This document shows, piece after piece, positions 34,042 to 43,554 of a stretch of 49,652 bases of DNA; the stretch's first letter is position 1; each line of letters starts with the position of its first letter. A program made the translations under genes and the position numbers. The stretch is from contig CAMAUZ010000061.1 of assembly GCA_945861535.1 (NCBI GenBank), positions 1 through 49,652 of the forward strand, in the 5' to 3' direction. The stretch comes from Akkermansia muciniphila (GTDB taxonomy: Bacteria > Verrucomicrobiota > Verrucomicrobiia > Limisphaerales > BJHT01). The notes under the pieces are model-generated. The model saw only the letters and a list, made by a program, of their open reading frames with translations, ran no database searches and was not told where the DNA came from.

Positions 34042-37000
34042 TTATTTGAACGGAAACTCATCCTTGAGCACCGTCTTGCGGGCGGGGGAGGGCTTGGACT
34101 CCTTCCCCTCGGGGTCGATGTAGGACACGAAGAAATACATCGGGATGGCGGGCTGGAGACCGCGGACGAAAAGGAGTGACGGGTCTTTTTCGGCCTTGGC
34201 GGCAGCGGCCTGCGCACCGGTGCCGTCGGGATAGGCGGAGACATAGACCGTATATTTTTTTGCGCCCGCGACGGGTTTGATTTTCACGAAGACCTGATCG
34301 CCGCTGGCCATGACTTCAGGTGCGTAGATTTTCTCGATCACGGCCGCCGCGCCAACGCCGGAGTCAGCGAGGGCCTTGATGGGATTGGGGAGCGCCGAGA
34401 GTTTGATTTTCGGGCGGGCGATGGTGCGGGCGGCGAGTTGGGTTTTCGCGGCCTGGCCGGTCTGGTCCTCGGGCGAGTTGTAAACGGCGGTCAGGTCGTC
34501 GAGTTCAACGGAGAGATCGTCCACGGGCACCAGCTCGTTCGCGTAGATGATGTCGCTGCGCATTTCAACAATCACGCGGGTGAGAGCGAGCGGGAGATCG
34601 ACGATGCCGTCATCTGAGCCGCCCCAGGAGTAGCAGCCCGGCTCGCGGAAATTGTCACCCGGCGAAGTGACGGGCAGCGGGAACTCAAGGTAGCGCCAGC
34701 CGTCGTGGTTGAGGTAAGAACGCGAGTGGATGTCATCGGAGTTCCAGGCGTTTTTCTCGCCGCAGCTCAGCCAGGTTTCTCCTTTCGCATCGCGGAGTTC
34801 ATAAACCACCCGGTGCCATTGCGACGCGCCTCGGGCATGGATGCCCAGCGCGCGGGCCTGGCCGGGAATGAGAATGGGCTTGGGCGGCGTGAACACGCCG
34901 AAGAAGCCGGCGCAGGGCTGGTTTTTTGGGCGTTCGGTCAGGGTCACGCGCCACGCGGTCGACTTGCGCTCGGAGGAACTGACGCGCTCGGATTTCATCG
35001 GGCGCGGTTCGCGGACCAGATCCCAACTGTTGCTGGCGTAGCGATGATGCGGCTTGGGGTCGGCGGTCCAGAGGGTTTTCTCGAAGTCCTCGAGCACGAT
35101 GCGATGCGGTCCGGGGGCGTCCGTGTAGGTGGGCGTGCCGGCGTGCGCGGCCTTCACTGCGCCGCGGCGCGCGACCACCCAGCGGACGGTGGGCGTGAGC
35201 GTGACGGTGGCGCGCCCATCGGCCAGCCGCAGCGGCGATTCATTTCCGTTCTCATCGGTCTGCGTGAACTGGGCCTGATCGGAATCGGGCGTGAGCGCGA
35301 GGGGGCGCGTGCCGTGAATGGTCCAGACCGCGTACACTTGATGGTCCGCGGCCTGGAAGCGGAGACAGAAGGCGCTGCGGCTGCCGGTCGGGAGCCAGTC
35401 GCGGAACTTCGCCGTGTCGAGCATCCGGGTCATCGTGGCGAAGGCGGCGGCGGAAGGTTTCGGGTGGCTCTCGGGTTCGCGTCCGATGAGGCCCGCGCCG
35501 CCGTAATGCTGGCTGCCCCAGCGGTCGGAGCAATCCTGCAGGCTCCAGGTGTGCATGAACTTCGTGGTGCCTAGCGCCAGCGACAGGACCGCGGTGCGGA
35601 CGATGTTGTCCGCCTGTCCGCGCAGGCCGAGCGCGAGCGGATGGCTCGAGGGAAAATAGGATTCGAGATGGACGAGTTCCTTGTCGGCGAGGCCGCGTTC
35701 GCGCAGTTCCTTTTGGAGAAAATAAAGCAGGCTCGGCTCGGTCGCGCGCGGCTGGCGTTCAGGCATGCGCTCGAACTGCGGCATGTCCAGGCCGAAGCCG
35801 GCGAAGAGTTCGGGCCGCCAGTCTTTTTCACGGAAGAACGGCGCGGGAAAATTCGGCGCGCCGTGCCCGAAGAGGAACTTCACGGTGGGCGCGTATTTCT
35901 TCACGCCCTCGGCGGCGGCGTTGGCGACGACCAGCATCTGGCTGATGCGTTTCTTCTCAAAGTCCTCGCAGGCGAACCACGGCTGGCCGAGCGCCCACGG
36001 CGGAATGCCGTGCGTGAGGCGCAGTGAAATGGAGTTCTCCGCGAAGCAGTTCACGTATTGAAAATCCGGGTGCTCGTCCACGATGGCCTTGGTCCGTTTG
36101 CCCATCTCCTCGCGGTAGGCCGCGTAGTCCGCCGGATCGACGGGGTCCTTCGCGCCCCAGTCGGGGACCTGCCGCGGGACCAGGCGGTGGTGCGTCGGCC
36201 CCAGTCCCCACTGCTTGCGGAAGGCGTCGAAGTTCTCCGACTTGCCCATGCGGTTGTCGGAAGACAGGGCCGACTGGTTGATCGCCCCCAGCGCCCGGAG
36301 CAGCCGCGCATTTTCCGCCTTGTTCGGATTGGTCCCGTGCGTGCCGCTCCAATCCCACACGCCCCACGCGCTGTCGCGCGGCGTGGCCTTGCGGTCGAAC
36401 GCCGGGAGAAACAGGAACGTGCCGGTGCGGCCCTGCTGCCACGCGCCGGCGGAGACAATGGTGCGCACGGTGTGCAGGCCGAACGTGGCCGGCGCGAGCG
36501 GGAACACGGGGATTTGCTCGTCGCCGGGCTTCAGCGTGACCTGGCGTTCGTGCGCGACGGCCTTGCCGTAGGGATCGGTGACTTCGAGCCGCACGCTGAC
36601 GGGCGTGGAAGCGGAGGATTGATTTTGCAGCGTAACCCGCCACGCCGGTTTCTCCGGAGCGGTATAGATGCCGCCTTTCACATCACTCGCGCCGACGGCC
36701 CAGACGGGTGCGGACTCGAGCGTGAGGCCGTAGAGCTGCACGCCACTGGGGAGGCCGCCAGCTTGGTAGGAATAGTTGTTCGGGTCGGGATAGGCGAGGT
36801 GGGGCTTCACTTCCTTGGTCAACTCGAGGTTGAGGTAGGGCGAGCGGAAGTCGGCGGCCAGCTCGGCGCTGTCGAGGTCCAGCGGGACCAGCCAGAGGTT
36901 CAGCATTTTTCCCGCCTTGGTTTTCACCGAGACCGCTCGCGCGCCCGGTCCGCCGGTGGTCGCGTTGAAGGAGGGCACGGTGGCCGCCGCGTCGGTGGAC

Positions 37001-38220
37001 CAGTTGGAAACGGGCTTGAAGAAACGCAGCGTCAGGATCGGCGCGCGGGCCGGGTGTTCCTCGGAGCCGGCCAGAATCCACGCGCGCGCATACGCCCGCC
37101 GAGGAACGGTGAGCATGATGCGGCCCGGCTCGAACTGCGCCGGGCCGGGCGTCGTGACGCGGGGATCGATCTCGGCCGCGTAGCGCGTGCCGTGGCGATA
37201 GCGGAAGAGGCTCGCGCCGATGTCCACGTGGTCGTTGGCGGTGCCGCCGTTGGGGAGGCGGAAGGGGATGCCGTGAAAGCGTGTGGTGTCGGAAGGATCG
37301 CGCAGCGCGGCGAGGTCGAGCGGGCCGGCGGCGTTGCAGCGGAAATCGAGCGGCACCATGACGTGTGGCGTGGCGACGGGGTCGGCGGGGCGGATGGTCA
37401 ATTGCGCCACGCGGGTGGCTTCGTTGCCGGGCAGCGTCAGCATCACGGCACCGGCGGAGTTGGTCGCCGGCGCGCTTTCGCGGACGAGGATGCCGTTGCA
37501 ATACATGCGCACCAGCTCGGGACCGGCCTCGATGCGGAGGGCGATCCAGGTTTTGGATGGCTCGGGCATGGCCGCGAGATCGGCCTCGGTTTCGAGCCGG
37601 AAGGCTTCCGGTGAGAACGGCGAAACGTCGGCCGCGCTGAGATTGAACGCGAGACTGCCTTTCACGGAATGGCCGTCGATCTGGCCGTCCCACACAAAGC
37701 CGCGCGCGCCGGTGCCGCCACCGAGGCGGTAGGCGGGTGCGGCCTTGGCGTCAGCGGACTGGAGGCCGGTGGCGAGGACGGCCTTCACGCTGGCTGCGGC
37801 GCCGGGTGTGGGGCGGTTTGTCGCGGCGGCTTTTGCGCCGGGCGCGGCGGTGTCCGGGAAACGCACCCACGCCTCGGCGACGTAAGCGCCGGAGACTGAC
37901 GTTTTCGAGCGGAAGGAGAAGCTGCCCGCGCGGGCCTTGCCGGTGGTCGCGGTGGCTTGGATTTCGAAAACCTTGCGCCCGAGAATTTCATCCTCGACCA
38001 GCGCGAGCTGGTAGCCGCTCGCCAGCCCGGTGATTTCCCAGCCGGGCAGGCTGGGTGCTTCGATGGGCAGGGTGACGAGCGCGGCTGGCGGCGCGGCGAG
38101 GGTTGGGTGAAGCGCGGCGGCCAGCAGCAGCGCGGCGGTCAGGAGGAGGGTTTGCGGCCAGCGGAGCGAGGGCGCGGCGAAGACGGGAGATGAGGTGGGA
38201 GCGGAGGTCGTGCGTGGCAT
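34042..38220 (-). CDS. Large secreted glycosidase-like protein with C-terminal Fn3-like domain
   Basis: The 1392-residue product has a signal segment (LLLTAALLLAAALHPTLAA), an N-terminal beta-rich part, then a region that looks like a TIM-barrel glycosidase (DSAWGVWDWSGTHGTNP, GKRTKAIVDEHPDFQYVNCF, KFLFGHGAPNFPAPF, LVHLESYFPSSHPLALG). Next is a beta domain with carbohydrate-binding character, and last an Fn3-like module (AGAKKYTVYVSAYPDGTG, QPAIPMYFFVSYIDPEGKES). I chose ATG at 38220 (MPRTTSAP) before the signal; the frame is open to 38343 but crosses a repeat. No family is certain and catalytic acids are not assigned; polysaccharide handling is an inference. It is probably transcribed after the gene at 38471. 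Confidence 0.75.
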   Translation of the reverse strand: MPRTTSAPTSSPVFAAPSLRWPQTLLLTAALLLAAALHPTLAAPPAALVTLPIEAPSLPGWEITGLASGYQLALVEDEILGRKVFEIQATATTGKARAGSFSFRSKTSVSGAYVAEAWVRFPDTAAPGAKAAATNRPTPGAAASVKAVLATGLQSADAKAAPAYRLGGGTGARGFVWDGQIDGHSVKGSLAFNLSAADVSPFSPEAFRLETEADLAAMPEPSKTWIALRIEAGPELVRMYCNGILVRESAPATNSAGAVMLTLPGNEATRVAQLTIRPADPVATPHVMVPLDFRCNAAGPLDLAALRDPSDTTRFHGIPFRLPNGGTANDHVDIGASLFRYRHGTRYAAEIDPRVTTPGPAQFEPGRIMLTVPRRAYARAWILAGSEEHPARAPILTLRFFKPVSNWSTDAAATVPSFNATTGGPGARAVSVKTKAGKMLNLWLVPLDLDSAELAADFRSPYLNLELTKEVKPHLAYPDPNNYSYQAGGLPSGVQLYGLTLESAPVWAVGASDVKGGIYTAPEKPAWRVTLQNQSSASTPVSVRLEVTDPYGKAVAHERQVTLKPGDEQIPVFPLAPATFGLHTVRTIVSAGAWQQGRTGTFLFLPAFDRKATPRDSAWGVWDWSGTHGTNPNKAENARLLRALGAINQSALSSDNRMGKSENFDAFRKQWGLGPTHHRLVPRQVPDWGAKDPVDPADYAAYREEMGKRTKAIVDEHPDFQYVNCFAENSISLRLTHGIPPWALGQPWFACEDFEKKRISQMLVVANAAAEGVKKYAPTVKFLFGHGAPNFPAPFFREKDWRPELFAGFGLDMPQFERMPERQPRATEPSLLYFLQKELRERGLADKELVHLESYFPSSHPLALGLRGQADNIVRTAVLSLALGTTKFMHTWSLQDCSDRWGSQHYGGAGLIGREPESHPKPSAAAFATMTRMLDTAKFRDWLPTGSRSAFCLRFQAADHQVYAVWTIHGTRPLALTPDSDQAQFTQTDENGNESPLRLADGRATVTLTPTVRWVVARRGAVKAAHAGTPTYTDAPGPHRIVLEDFEKTLWTADPKPHHRYASNSWDLVREPRPMKSERVSSSERKSTAWRVTLTERPKNQPCAGFFGVFTPPKPILIPGQARALGIHARGASQWHRVVYELRDAKGETWLSCGEKNAWNSDDIHSRSYLNHDGWRYLEFPLPVTSPGDNFREPGCYSWGGSDDGIVDLPLALTRVIVEMRSDIIYANELVPVDDLSVELDDLTAVYNSPEDQTGQAAKTQLAARTIARPKIKLSALPNPIKALADSGVGAAAVIEKIYAPEVMASGDQVFVKIKPVAGAKKYTVYVSAYPDGTGAQAAAAKAEKDPSLLFVRGLQPAIPMYFFVSYIDPEGKESKPSPARKTVLKDEFPFK

Positions 38221-38320
38221 GACGTGGGCTGGGTGTTTTAGGTGGTTAGAGATGCGCGTTTGTACCCGGCGGACCAGCAATGACAAGGGCGCAGCGGCGG
38301 GGCCGCGGCAGAACGACAAA

Positions 38321-38436
38321 AAAACAAAACCACTAACCGGCACTCACTGGCACTAATGGAACGGGCTGCTGCCAATTCCCAGCCGCAACTTGGCTAGATT
38401 CCTATTAGTGCCGGTTAGTGCCGGTTAGTGGTTTTT
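38321..38436. repeat. Element with inverted ends AAAACCACTAACCGGCAC
   Basis: ACAAAACCACTAACCGGCAC at the left and GTGCCGGTTAGTGGTTTTT at the right are inverted repeats, with two tandem GTGCCGGTTA units on the right. The 116-base element lies between two co-directional genes and may also act as a terminator, since the minus-strand stem is followed by T runs. Confidence 0.7.
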
Positions 38437-38470
38437 GCCTTCCTGCCCCAGCCCGCAGCCAGGTTGTGGT

Positions 38471-39799
38471 TTAAGGCCGTTCCGTCGTCGGGATGTGGAC
38501 CACGGTGATCGCGGCCGATTCCCAGCCGCGCGGCTGTCCTTTGCGCCAGCCGTCCCACGAGATGAAGAAGCGTTCGCCTTTTTCATCGAGCGCGTTGCCG
38601 AACGAGCCGTCGAGGGCGTAGCCGTATTTGTCCCAAAAATGCGCGTGGAGAAACGCCAGCACCTTCCGGCGGCCGGTCTGGACTTCGTATTGCACGATCG
38701 GCGTGCCATCGGCGGCAGCCCCGCCGTGGGCGCCGGGCACGTAGTACAAATATTTTCCGCGCGGGTCGGCCTCGAGGGACGCGATGTATTCCTGTTTGGC
38801 GACGCCGCAGTTGCCGAGCTGCCGCACCGCGCCCGATTTCACATCGAAGGCCCACAGGTCCGCCTTTGTGCCGGACGTGCCATAAACAATGCCCTGCGGC
38901 GTTTCCTGCGTGGCCGAGCGGACGTTGGGCACGTTGGAAGCGGTGATGGTGTTCGACTCCGGATCGTAGCATTTGCCTTCCCAGAAGACCTTGCCGGTTG
39001 AGGGCGAGAAAATGAGGACGCGATAGGGGCCGTCATCGGCGACGAGGAGCAGTTTCCGGGTTTTGAGATCGAGGGCGAAGAACTGGATTTTCTGATTCGG
39101 CGCGTCGCGGCCGACTGCGGTGCCGCCGTAGAAGATCATGCGTTTGGGATCAAGCACGCTGCACGGGATCGTGTGTTTGGCCACGGGATGCGTGGCAACA
39201 ATCTGGGTCTCGCGGGTCTGCGGATGCGTGCGCAGAATCCATTCGCCGAGATAGCCGTTCTGGTCGTGCGTGACGGTCGGCGAGCCGCGGTCGGTGGCGT
39301 AGTAAAGCCAGCCGTCGCCGCCGAGATCGATGCGGCTTTGCATTTCGCCGGGCCGGTAATTCATGCCGGGCGGGAAGGCGTTGACCGATTCGAGAAACTT
39401 CGAGGTGTCCACGAGCTGCCGGAATTGTTTAAGCCGGCCGTCGTATTCCCAGAGATGCGCGGTGCCCTTGGGCGCGAGATGGTCGTTGCTCGACGAGTAA
39501 TATTTGTCGCCCACGACCATGCCGTCGGAGCGATGCGACCACGGGTTTCCCGGATAGTTTTGCTCGGGATAAAAAGCGAAATCTACGACCGGCGGCGTCG
39601 TGGCGATGGAGACGCCGTCGCGCAGATTCGCGCCGGGTTTCAGAAAGAGCGGCGACGAGTCGGTGACGACGACTTGGCCGTCCGGGAGCCGCGGCGGATA
39701 CGGCAGCGGATAGCGGGGATTGGTCTTCGGCGTCTGCCCGTGCGCCGCGGGCAGGAGCAAGGACACGAGCAGAAAAAGGAGGACGCGAAGGGTGTTCAT
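38471..39799 (-). CDS. Secreted beta-propeller-like protein of unknown function
   Basis: The 442-residue product has a signal peptide (MNTLRVLLFLLVSLLLPAAHG) and a repeated beta-blade pattern: HLWEYDGRLKQFRQLV, LYYATDRGSPTVTHD, IQFFALDLKTRKLLLVADD, LWAFDVKSGAVRQLGNCG, YLYYVPGAHGGAAADG. This fits a seven-blade propeller of YncE or dehydrogenase type without clear catalytic residues. I chose ATG at 39799; an open frame upstream to 39859 runs into a gene remnant. It is followed downstream by the glycosidase-like gene at 34042-38220, so the two may be co-expressed. Confidence 0.72.
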   Translation of the reverse strand: MNTLRVLLFLLVSLLLPAAHGQTPKTNPRYPLPYPPRLPDGQVVVTDSSPLFLKPGANLRDGVSIATTPPVVDFAFYPEQNYPGNPWSHRSDGMVVGDKYYSSSNDHLAPKGTAHLWEYDGRLKQFRQLVDTSKFLESVNAFPPGMNYRPGEMQSRIDLGGDGWLYYATDRGSPTVTHDQNGYLGEWILRTHPQTRETQIVATHPVAKHTIPCSVLDPKRMIFYGGTAVGRDAPNQKIQFFALDLKTRKLLLVADDGPYRVLIFSPSTGKVFWEGKCYDPESNTITASNVPNVRSATQETPQGIVYGTSGTKADLWAFDVKSGAVRQLGNCGVAKQEYIASLEADPRGKYLYYVPGAHGGAAADGTPIVQYEVQTGRRKVLAFLHAHFWDKYGYALDGSFGNALDEKGERFFISWDGWRKGQPRGWESAAITVVHIPTTERP

Positions 39800-39822
39800 G
39801 TTCGACAGCCTGGGGCGGGGCA

Positions 39823-39915
39823 TTACGGCTGGCGCAGCAGTTCGATGCGGTCGAACCACGCGTCGCCGCCGAGGGCGGTGGGGGCGGCGAAGCCGAACGG
39901 GGCGGAGCCAATGAC
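39823..39915 (-). pseudogene. 3'-end remnant of a gene related to the heme-binding protein at 43924
   Basis: Read on the minus strand this stretch encodes GSAPFGFAAPTALGGDAWFD, then RIELLRQP and a TAA stop. The gene at 43924-47196 ends LAPTALGGDAWFDRLELLRQP and TGA. About 64 bases are nearly identical (39826-39889 and 43927-43990), after which the two diverge. No further homologous coding sequence is seen upstream of the remnant, so only the last 30 codons or so survive. Either a paralog was deleted or the segment was copied. Confidence 0.7.
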
Positions 39916-40086
39916 GGGCAAGGCAGGAGCGGAAGAATTCTCCTCAGCGCTTCTACGGAAACGGAGTGGATCGGCCTACCTGCCCGTCTTCGGCGGCCAC
40001 CTGCTACCGAGAAGCGCGCCGGGTTGGTAGCCCGCCGATACCGGCCAGTCGCCGGTTCCACCTCGAATGGCAGTTTCATGCGAGTG

Positions 40087-42753
40087 CTACGTCACCTTCC
40101 CCACCTTGCGCCGTTTCTCCACGGCTTTGCGGATCGACTCCTCCACTTGCATCCAGCCGATTTGCGGCGGCTCGAAAGAATAAATCGTCTTCTTGTCCAG
40201 CGTGCCGCACGCGATGGCCGCCAGCCGCTTCTCCAACGGATGCGCGGCCAGCAGATCATTCCGTTCCAGCGGCACCCAGACCACGGCGCACTCGCCTTTG
40301 TCCGAGCGGTCCAGCGCGAGCGGCAGTTCCGTCATCTGGATGAAGCCCGACACCCGCGCGCCGGTGGTGTAGAACAGCAGCACGATCTCCGCCCGCTTCA
40401 GTTGCTCCAAGATGCCCGTCTCCCATTTCTCCCCGGCCACCAGATCGCGGTCGTGCCACATTTGGATGTAGCCCTGCTGACTGAGCAGGGTCAGGTGCTG
40501 GCGGAACGGCACCAGCTCCTTCTCGTTCACATGCGCGTAGCTGATGAACAAATGCACGCGGCGTTGGGGATTGGGCCCCGCGGCTTCCGTCGCAGCATCG
40601 CTTTCCACCTGATCGAGTGTCTTGGACACGTTCACCACGGCCGGCTCGCCGGCGTCGGTTTCCTCCTCAATTTCCGTGGCCCCCTCGCGCTCTTTCCGGC
40701 GCAGCTTGCGCACCTGCACCCACACGCCGGGATGCCCTTCGATCTCCGTTTCCTCCACCACGCGCACGTTGCCGTGCAGCACGATCAGGTGCGCGCGGAT
40801 GATGTCGAAGAGGCTCTGCTGATCGGGCAACGGCTTGCCGAGCACCGCCACCTCGGTCCGCCGTTCGAGCCGGTCGAGACGCACGAGGGCCTGGCAGCCG
40901 GCCCACTCCAGCACCACGCCCGAGCGCCAGCGCCACGCGGGATGTCCCTCGCTCAATTCGTGAGTCCGCACGATCAGGCGCGGCAGCAGACCCGGCGGCA
41001 GTGCATCGGGATAGGTAAACCGTAGCCGCTGCACGTTCGCCCCGCGGAATTGAGTGAATGGCGCCGGCTGCTCCTCGCCCAGCAGTTCCGGGATCAGCCA
41101 ACGCGTCTCGCCCGCCGCGCCGCCCGCCTTGCCCGACTCGTCCAGCGGAAACGCCACCTCAAACTTCGCCATCAAATCCACCACGAACCCATGCCGCGCC
41201 GCCGGATAATCCTTCGCCGGTAGCAGCGCCGCCGCCAGCCACTCGCTCCGCAGCACCCCGTGGCAATCCTGCTTCTGCGTGTGCCGGATCAGTCCGTAGA
41301 TGGCCTCCGTCACCCACTGCGGTTTCAGCACGCTCGTATGCCGCAGCCGGTGATGATCCCGGAAATTCAGCGCGATCCCCAGCCGGTGCAGCGTCCCCGC
41401 CAGGCTCTCCTGCTGCTGCGCCTCCGCCACCCCGAGCCGCGCGCACAGCTTCTGGTAATCCTGATATTCCAAATAGCTCACCGGCAACTTCTCCAGCTCC
41501 GCCTTGATCCGATGCCACTTCCGCGGCACTCCCAGCCAAACGTCCTTCATCCCGTCCACCGTTTCCACCAGCAGCCCGCGCAACTCCTCAATCCCCAGGC
41601 CCGTGATCGCATCCGTCGCCACAAAGCCCGCGATCTGGGGGCAGCGCTCCTGCAACCGGTGCCGGTCCACGGAAAATTTGTGAGCGTCGTATTTGTTCAG
41701 CGCCACCACCACGGGACTGTCCCCGCCAAAGCTTTGGATGAAACGCAGCCAGTAATCCGTCTCCGTCTCCCAGTTCCCCTCGCGGCCTTCCAGCACCAGC
41801 ACATACACGCACCGCTCGCTGAGAAAAATCTGATGCGTCCCATGTAGGAATTCCTGCCCGCCGAAGTCCCACACATGCGCTTTGGCTCGCCCCTGCGGAC
41901 AGTTCAGTGCCAGCGGCTCCACCGTGATGCCCGGGGTCTCCGGCTCGTGCGCGTCCGGTGGCTGCCCTTGCAGCCGTTTCAACAGCGAGGTCTTCCCCAC
42001 CCGGCCCCGCCCCACTAGCAACACTCGCACCTCCTGCATCGGCGCCGCCCCCTGCTCCTTCCGGGCAAAGTAATAGTCCAGAATCGTCCGCGGGGTCTCC
42101 GGCGGATTTTTCTCGCTCGTTTCGCCCCAGTCTGGCCCGAGCAATTCGGTGGGTAGGCCAAGGGCGGCGTTTCTGTGCAGCGGCAGCATGGTGAGATCCG
42201 TCAGCTCCCGCAGGCTTTCCGGCAGTTCGCGCAACGCGTTGTCTTCCAAAACAAGCGTTTTCAAGTGCGTCAATCGTCCCAGTTCCGACGGCAGAGTGGT
42301 GAGTTGGTTGTGGGCTAGGTACAGCTGCCTCAGCTGCGTGAGCTGGCCAATCTGCGGCGGCAGCATGGTGAGTTGGTTGTTTTCAAGGAGAAGCTCCGTC
42401 AGCATCTTAAGCTGGGCGATTTCCGATGGCAGCGTGGTGAGTTGGTTGTGGGCTAGGTACAGTTGCCTCAACTGCGTGAGCTGGCCAATCTGCGGCGGCA
42501 GGGTGGTGAGCCGGTTGTCGTAAAGTATAAGGTCTGTCAGCGCCGCGAGTTGGCCGATCTGCGGCGGTAGTACGGTGAGCTGGTTCATGGAAAGGTCCAG
42601 CTGCTTCAGTTCCGTGAGCTGGCCAATCTCTGGCGGCAGCATGGAAAGCCCCAATCCAGAAAAGTTTAACTTCGTCTCGGGCTTCCACCAATTGCGACAT
42701 TTTATGATTTCCTGCTGAGCCGTGTCATAGGCCTGCCGCTGCTTCGCGTTCAT
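40087..42753 (-). CDS. LRR-Roc-COR-TIR protein (bacterial Roco family)
   Basis: This 888-residue protein combines ligand-recognition, GTPase and TIR modules. Residues about 28-190 hold seven 23-residue leucine-rich repeats (LPPQIGQLTQLRQLYLAHNQ type). A Roc GTPase follows: P-loop GRGRVGKTSL with Lys254, then VWDFGGQE, then NKYD. A COR region spans about 400-700 (WHRIKAELEKL, FRDHHRLRH). At 730-870 is a TIR domain (RVHLFISYAHVNEKE with Tyr739; MTELPLAL supplies a candidate catalytic glutamate). TIR domains in bacterial immunity often cleave NAD+ or make signalling nucleotides, so a defence or cell-death role is plausible but not shown. There is no signal peptide. It sits alone between a gene remnant and a repeat cluster, which suggests acquisition. 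Confidence 0.92.
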   Translation of the reverse strand: MNAKQRQAYDTAQQEIIKCRNWWKPETKLNFSGLGLSMLPPEIGQLTELKQLDLSMNQLTVLPPQIGQLAALTDLILYDNRLTTLPPQIGQLTQLRQLYLAHNQLTTLPSEIAQLKMLTELLLENNQLTMLPPQIGQLTQLRQLYLAHNQLTTLPSELGRLTHLKTLVLEDNALRELPESLRELTDLTMLPLHRNAALGLPTELLGPDWGETSEKNPPETPRTILDYYFARKEQGAAPMQEVRVLLVGRGRVGKTSLLKRLQGQPPDAHEPETPGITVEPLALNCPQGRAKAHVWDFGGQEFLHGTHQIFLSERCVYVLVLEGREGNWETETDYWLRFIQSFGGDSPVVVALNKYDAHKFSVDRHRLQERCPQIAGFVATDAITGLGIEELRGLLVETVDGMKDVWLGVPRKWHRIKAELEKLPVSYLEYQDYQKLCARLGVAEAQQQESLAGTLHRLGIALNFRDHHRLRHTSVLKPQWVTEAIYGLIRHTQKQDCHGVLRSEWLAAALLPAKDYPAARHGFVVDLMAKFEVAFPLDESGKAGGAAGETRWLIPELLGEEQPAPFTQFRGANVQRLRFTYPDALPPGLLPRLIVRTHELSEGHPAWRWRSGVVLEWAGCQALVRLDRLERRTEVAVLGKPLPDQQSLFDIIRAHLIVLHGNVRVVEETEIEGHPGVWVQVRKLRRKEREGATEIEEETDAGEPAVVNVSKTLDQVESDAATEAAGPNPQRRVHLFISYAHVNEKELVPFRQHLTLLSQQGYIQMWHDRDLVAGEKWETGILEQLKRAEIVLLFYTTGARVSGFIQMTELPLALDRSDKGECAVVWVPLERNDLLAAHPLEKRLAAIACGTLDKKTIYSFEPPQIGWMQVEESIRKAVEKRRKVGKVT
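42295..42502. repeat. Recent 138-base duplication within the LRR coding region
   Basis: About 70 bases at 42295-42364 recur at 42433-42502 with only a few changes (for example GAGTTGGTTGTGGGCTAGGT in both). The offset is 138 bases, exactly two 23-residue LRR units, so a two-repeat block has been copied in frame recently. Confidence 0.85.
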
Positions 42754-42917
42754 CTTCGGGGTGGGTATAGGATGAGTGGGGGTGGTGGATTGGTTTGCGG
42801 CGGCGGCGTCACGCGTGCGGCCAGTTTTGGCAAGAGACGACGCTAGGAGGCTCTCACCTTTTCCCGGCGCGGGGCGAGCTGCTTGCGCAGCGCAGTTGCT
42901 TGCCGCCGAGTTGTTAT

Positions 42918-43083
42918 CTCATTAGCGCCCGGTTTCAGCCGGGTGTGGGGGAATGCGAATCGGCGCAACCGCTTCAGCGGTTTTCGGGCCTTGTCGTCGG
43001 GGTTGGGCCGCCCGCCAAAGCCGTTGAAACGGCTGCCCACTTCACCTCCCCGCAACACCCGGTTGAAACCGGGTGCTAATGAG
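42918..43083. repeat. Element with inverted ends CTCATTAGC-GCCCGGTTTCAGCC
   Basis: The left end CTCATTAGCGCCCGGTTTCAG and the right end CTGAAACCGGGTGCTAATGAG in inverted sense (CACCCGGTTGAAACCGGGTG then CTAATGAG) match almost fully. Inner hairpins include AACCGCTTCAGCGGTT and GCCGTTGAAACGGC. At 166 bases it is the full-length relative of the piece at 30303-30375. Confidence 0.85.
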
Positions 43084-43160
43084 AAGGGCGAAAAAACAAG
43101 CGGCCCCCGCGTGCTGGGGAAAAGCAAAGTCAGAGCCTCCTCACGTTGGCTCCTACCAGT

Positions 43161-43347
43161 CGTTGCGAAAGTTCGTGCCGAAACTGCCGCCACGAGGAGA
43201 GCCTCCGTCTCCCTCGCCCCGTGAGGCACGAACGGGTAGAGGGTCGGGGAGAGGGGTGCTCCACCCATCCAAACGGTCTCACCAGTGCGGAGCGCCTCCT
43301 CTCCCCAGCCCTCTCCTCCGTTCCGAACGGAGGAGAGGGAGCCGGAG
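43161..43347. repeat. Dispersed repeat, copy 1 of 2 (with 14-bp-arm hairpin)
   Basis: It begins CGTTGCGAAAGTTCGTGCCG, contains CTCCCTCGCCCCGTGAGGCA and ends in a strong hairpin, CCCTCTCCTCCGTT-CCG-AACGGAGGAGAGGG. Copy 2 lies at 43555-43740 in the same orientation with about the same length. Confidence 0.85.
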
Positions 43348-43389
43348 ACATACGCCATTTCTTCCGCATCAGCGGGCCACGCCGCCAAG

Positions 43390-43497
43390 TTTGGAATTCC
43401 GCCTTCAGGCGGCCACGGCGTCGCAAATCGGAGCCGCTCCCATTGGCCGACGCCGGTGCTCTCCACGCCCAACCGGCTGAAGCCGGAACTCCGAACC
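43390..43497. repeat. Palindromic element between the two copies
   Basis: TTGGAATTCCGCCTTCAGGCGG at the left and CCGGCTGAAGCCGGAACTCCGAA at the right are imperfect inverted ends of the CTTCAGG/CTGAAG palindrome family. It separates the two copies of the neighbouring repeat. Non-coding. Confidence 0.6.
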
Positions 43498-43554
43498 CGC
43501 TGCGTCCGGTGCGGCGCGTCACGCTTCGTGCGCGCCGTATCACAGGCCATCAAT

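Noticed and set aside
36058-37614. A 518-codon plus-strand frame opposite the large glycosidase-like gene
   Set aside because: Composition-driven; no start signal or domain, and the minus frame has a signal peptide and folds.
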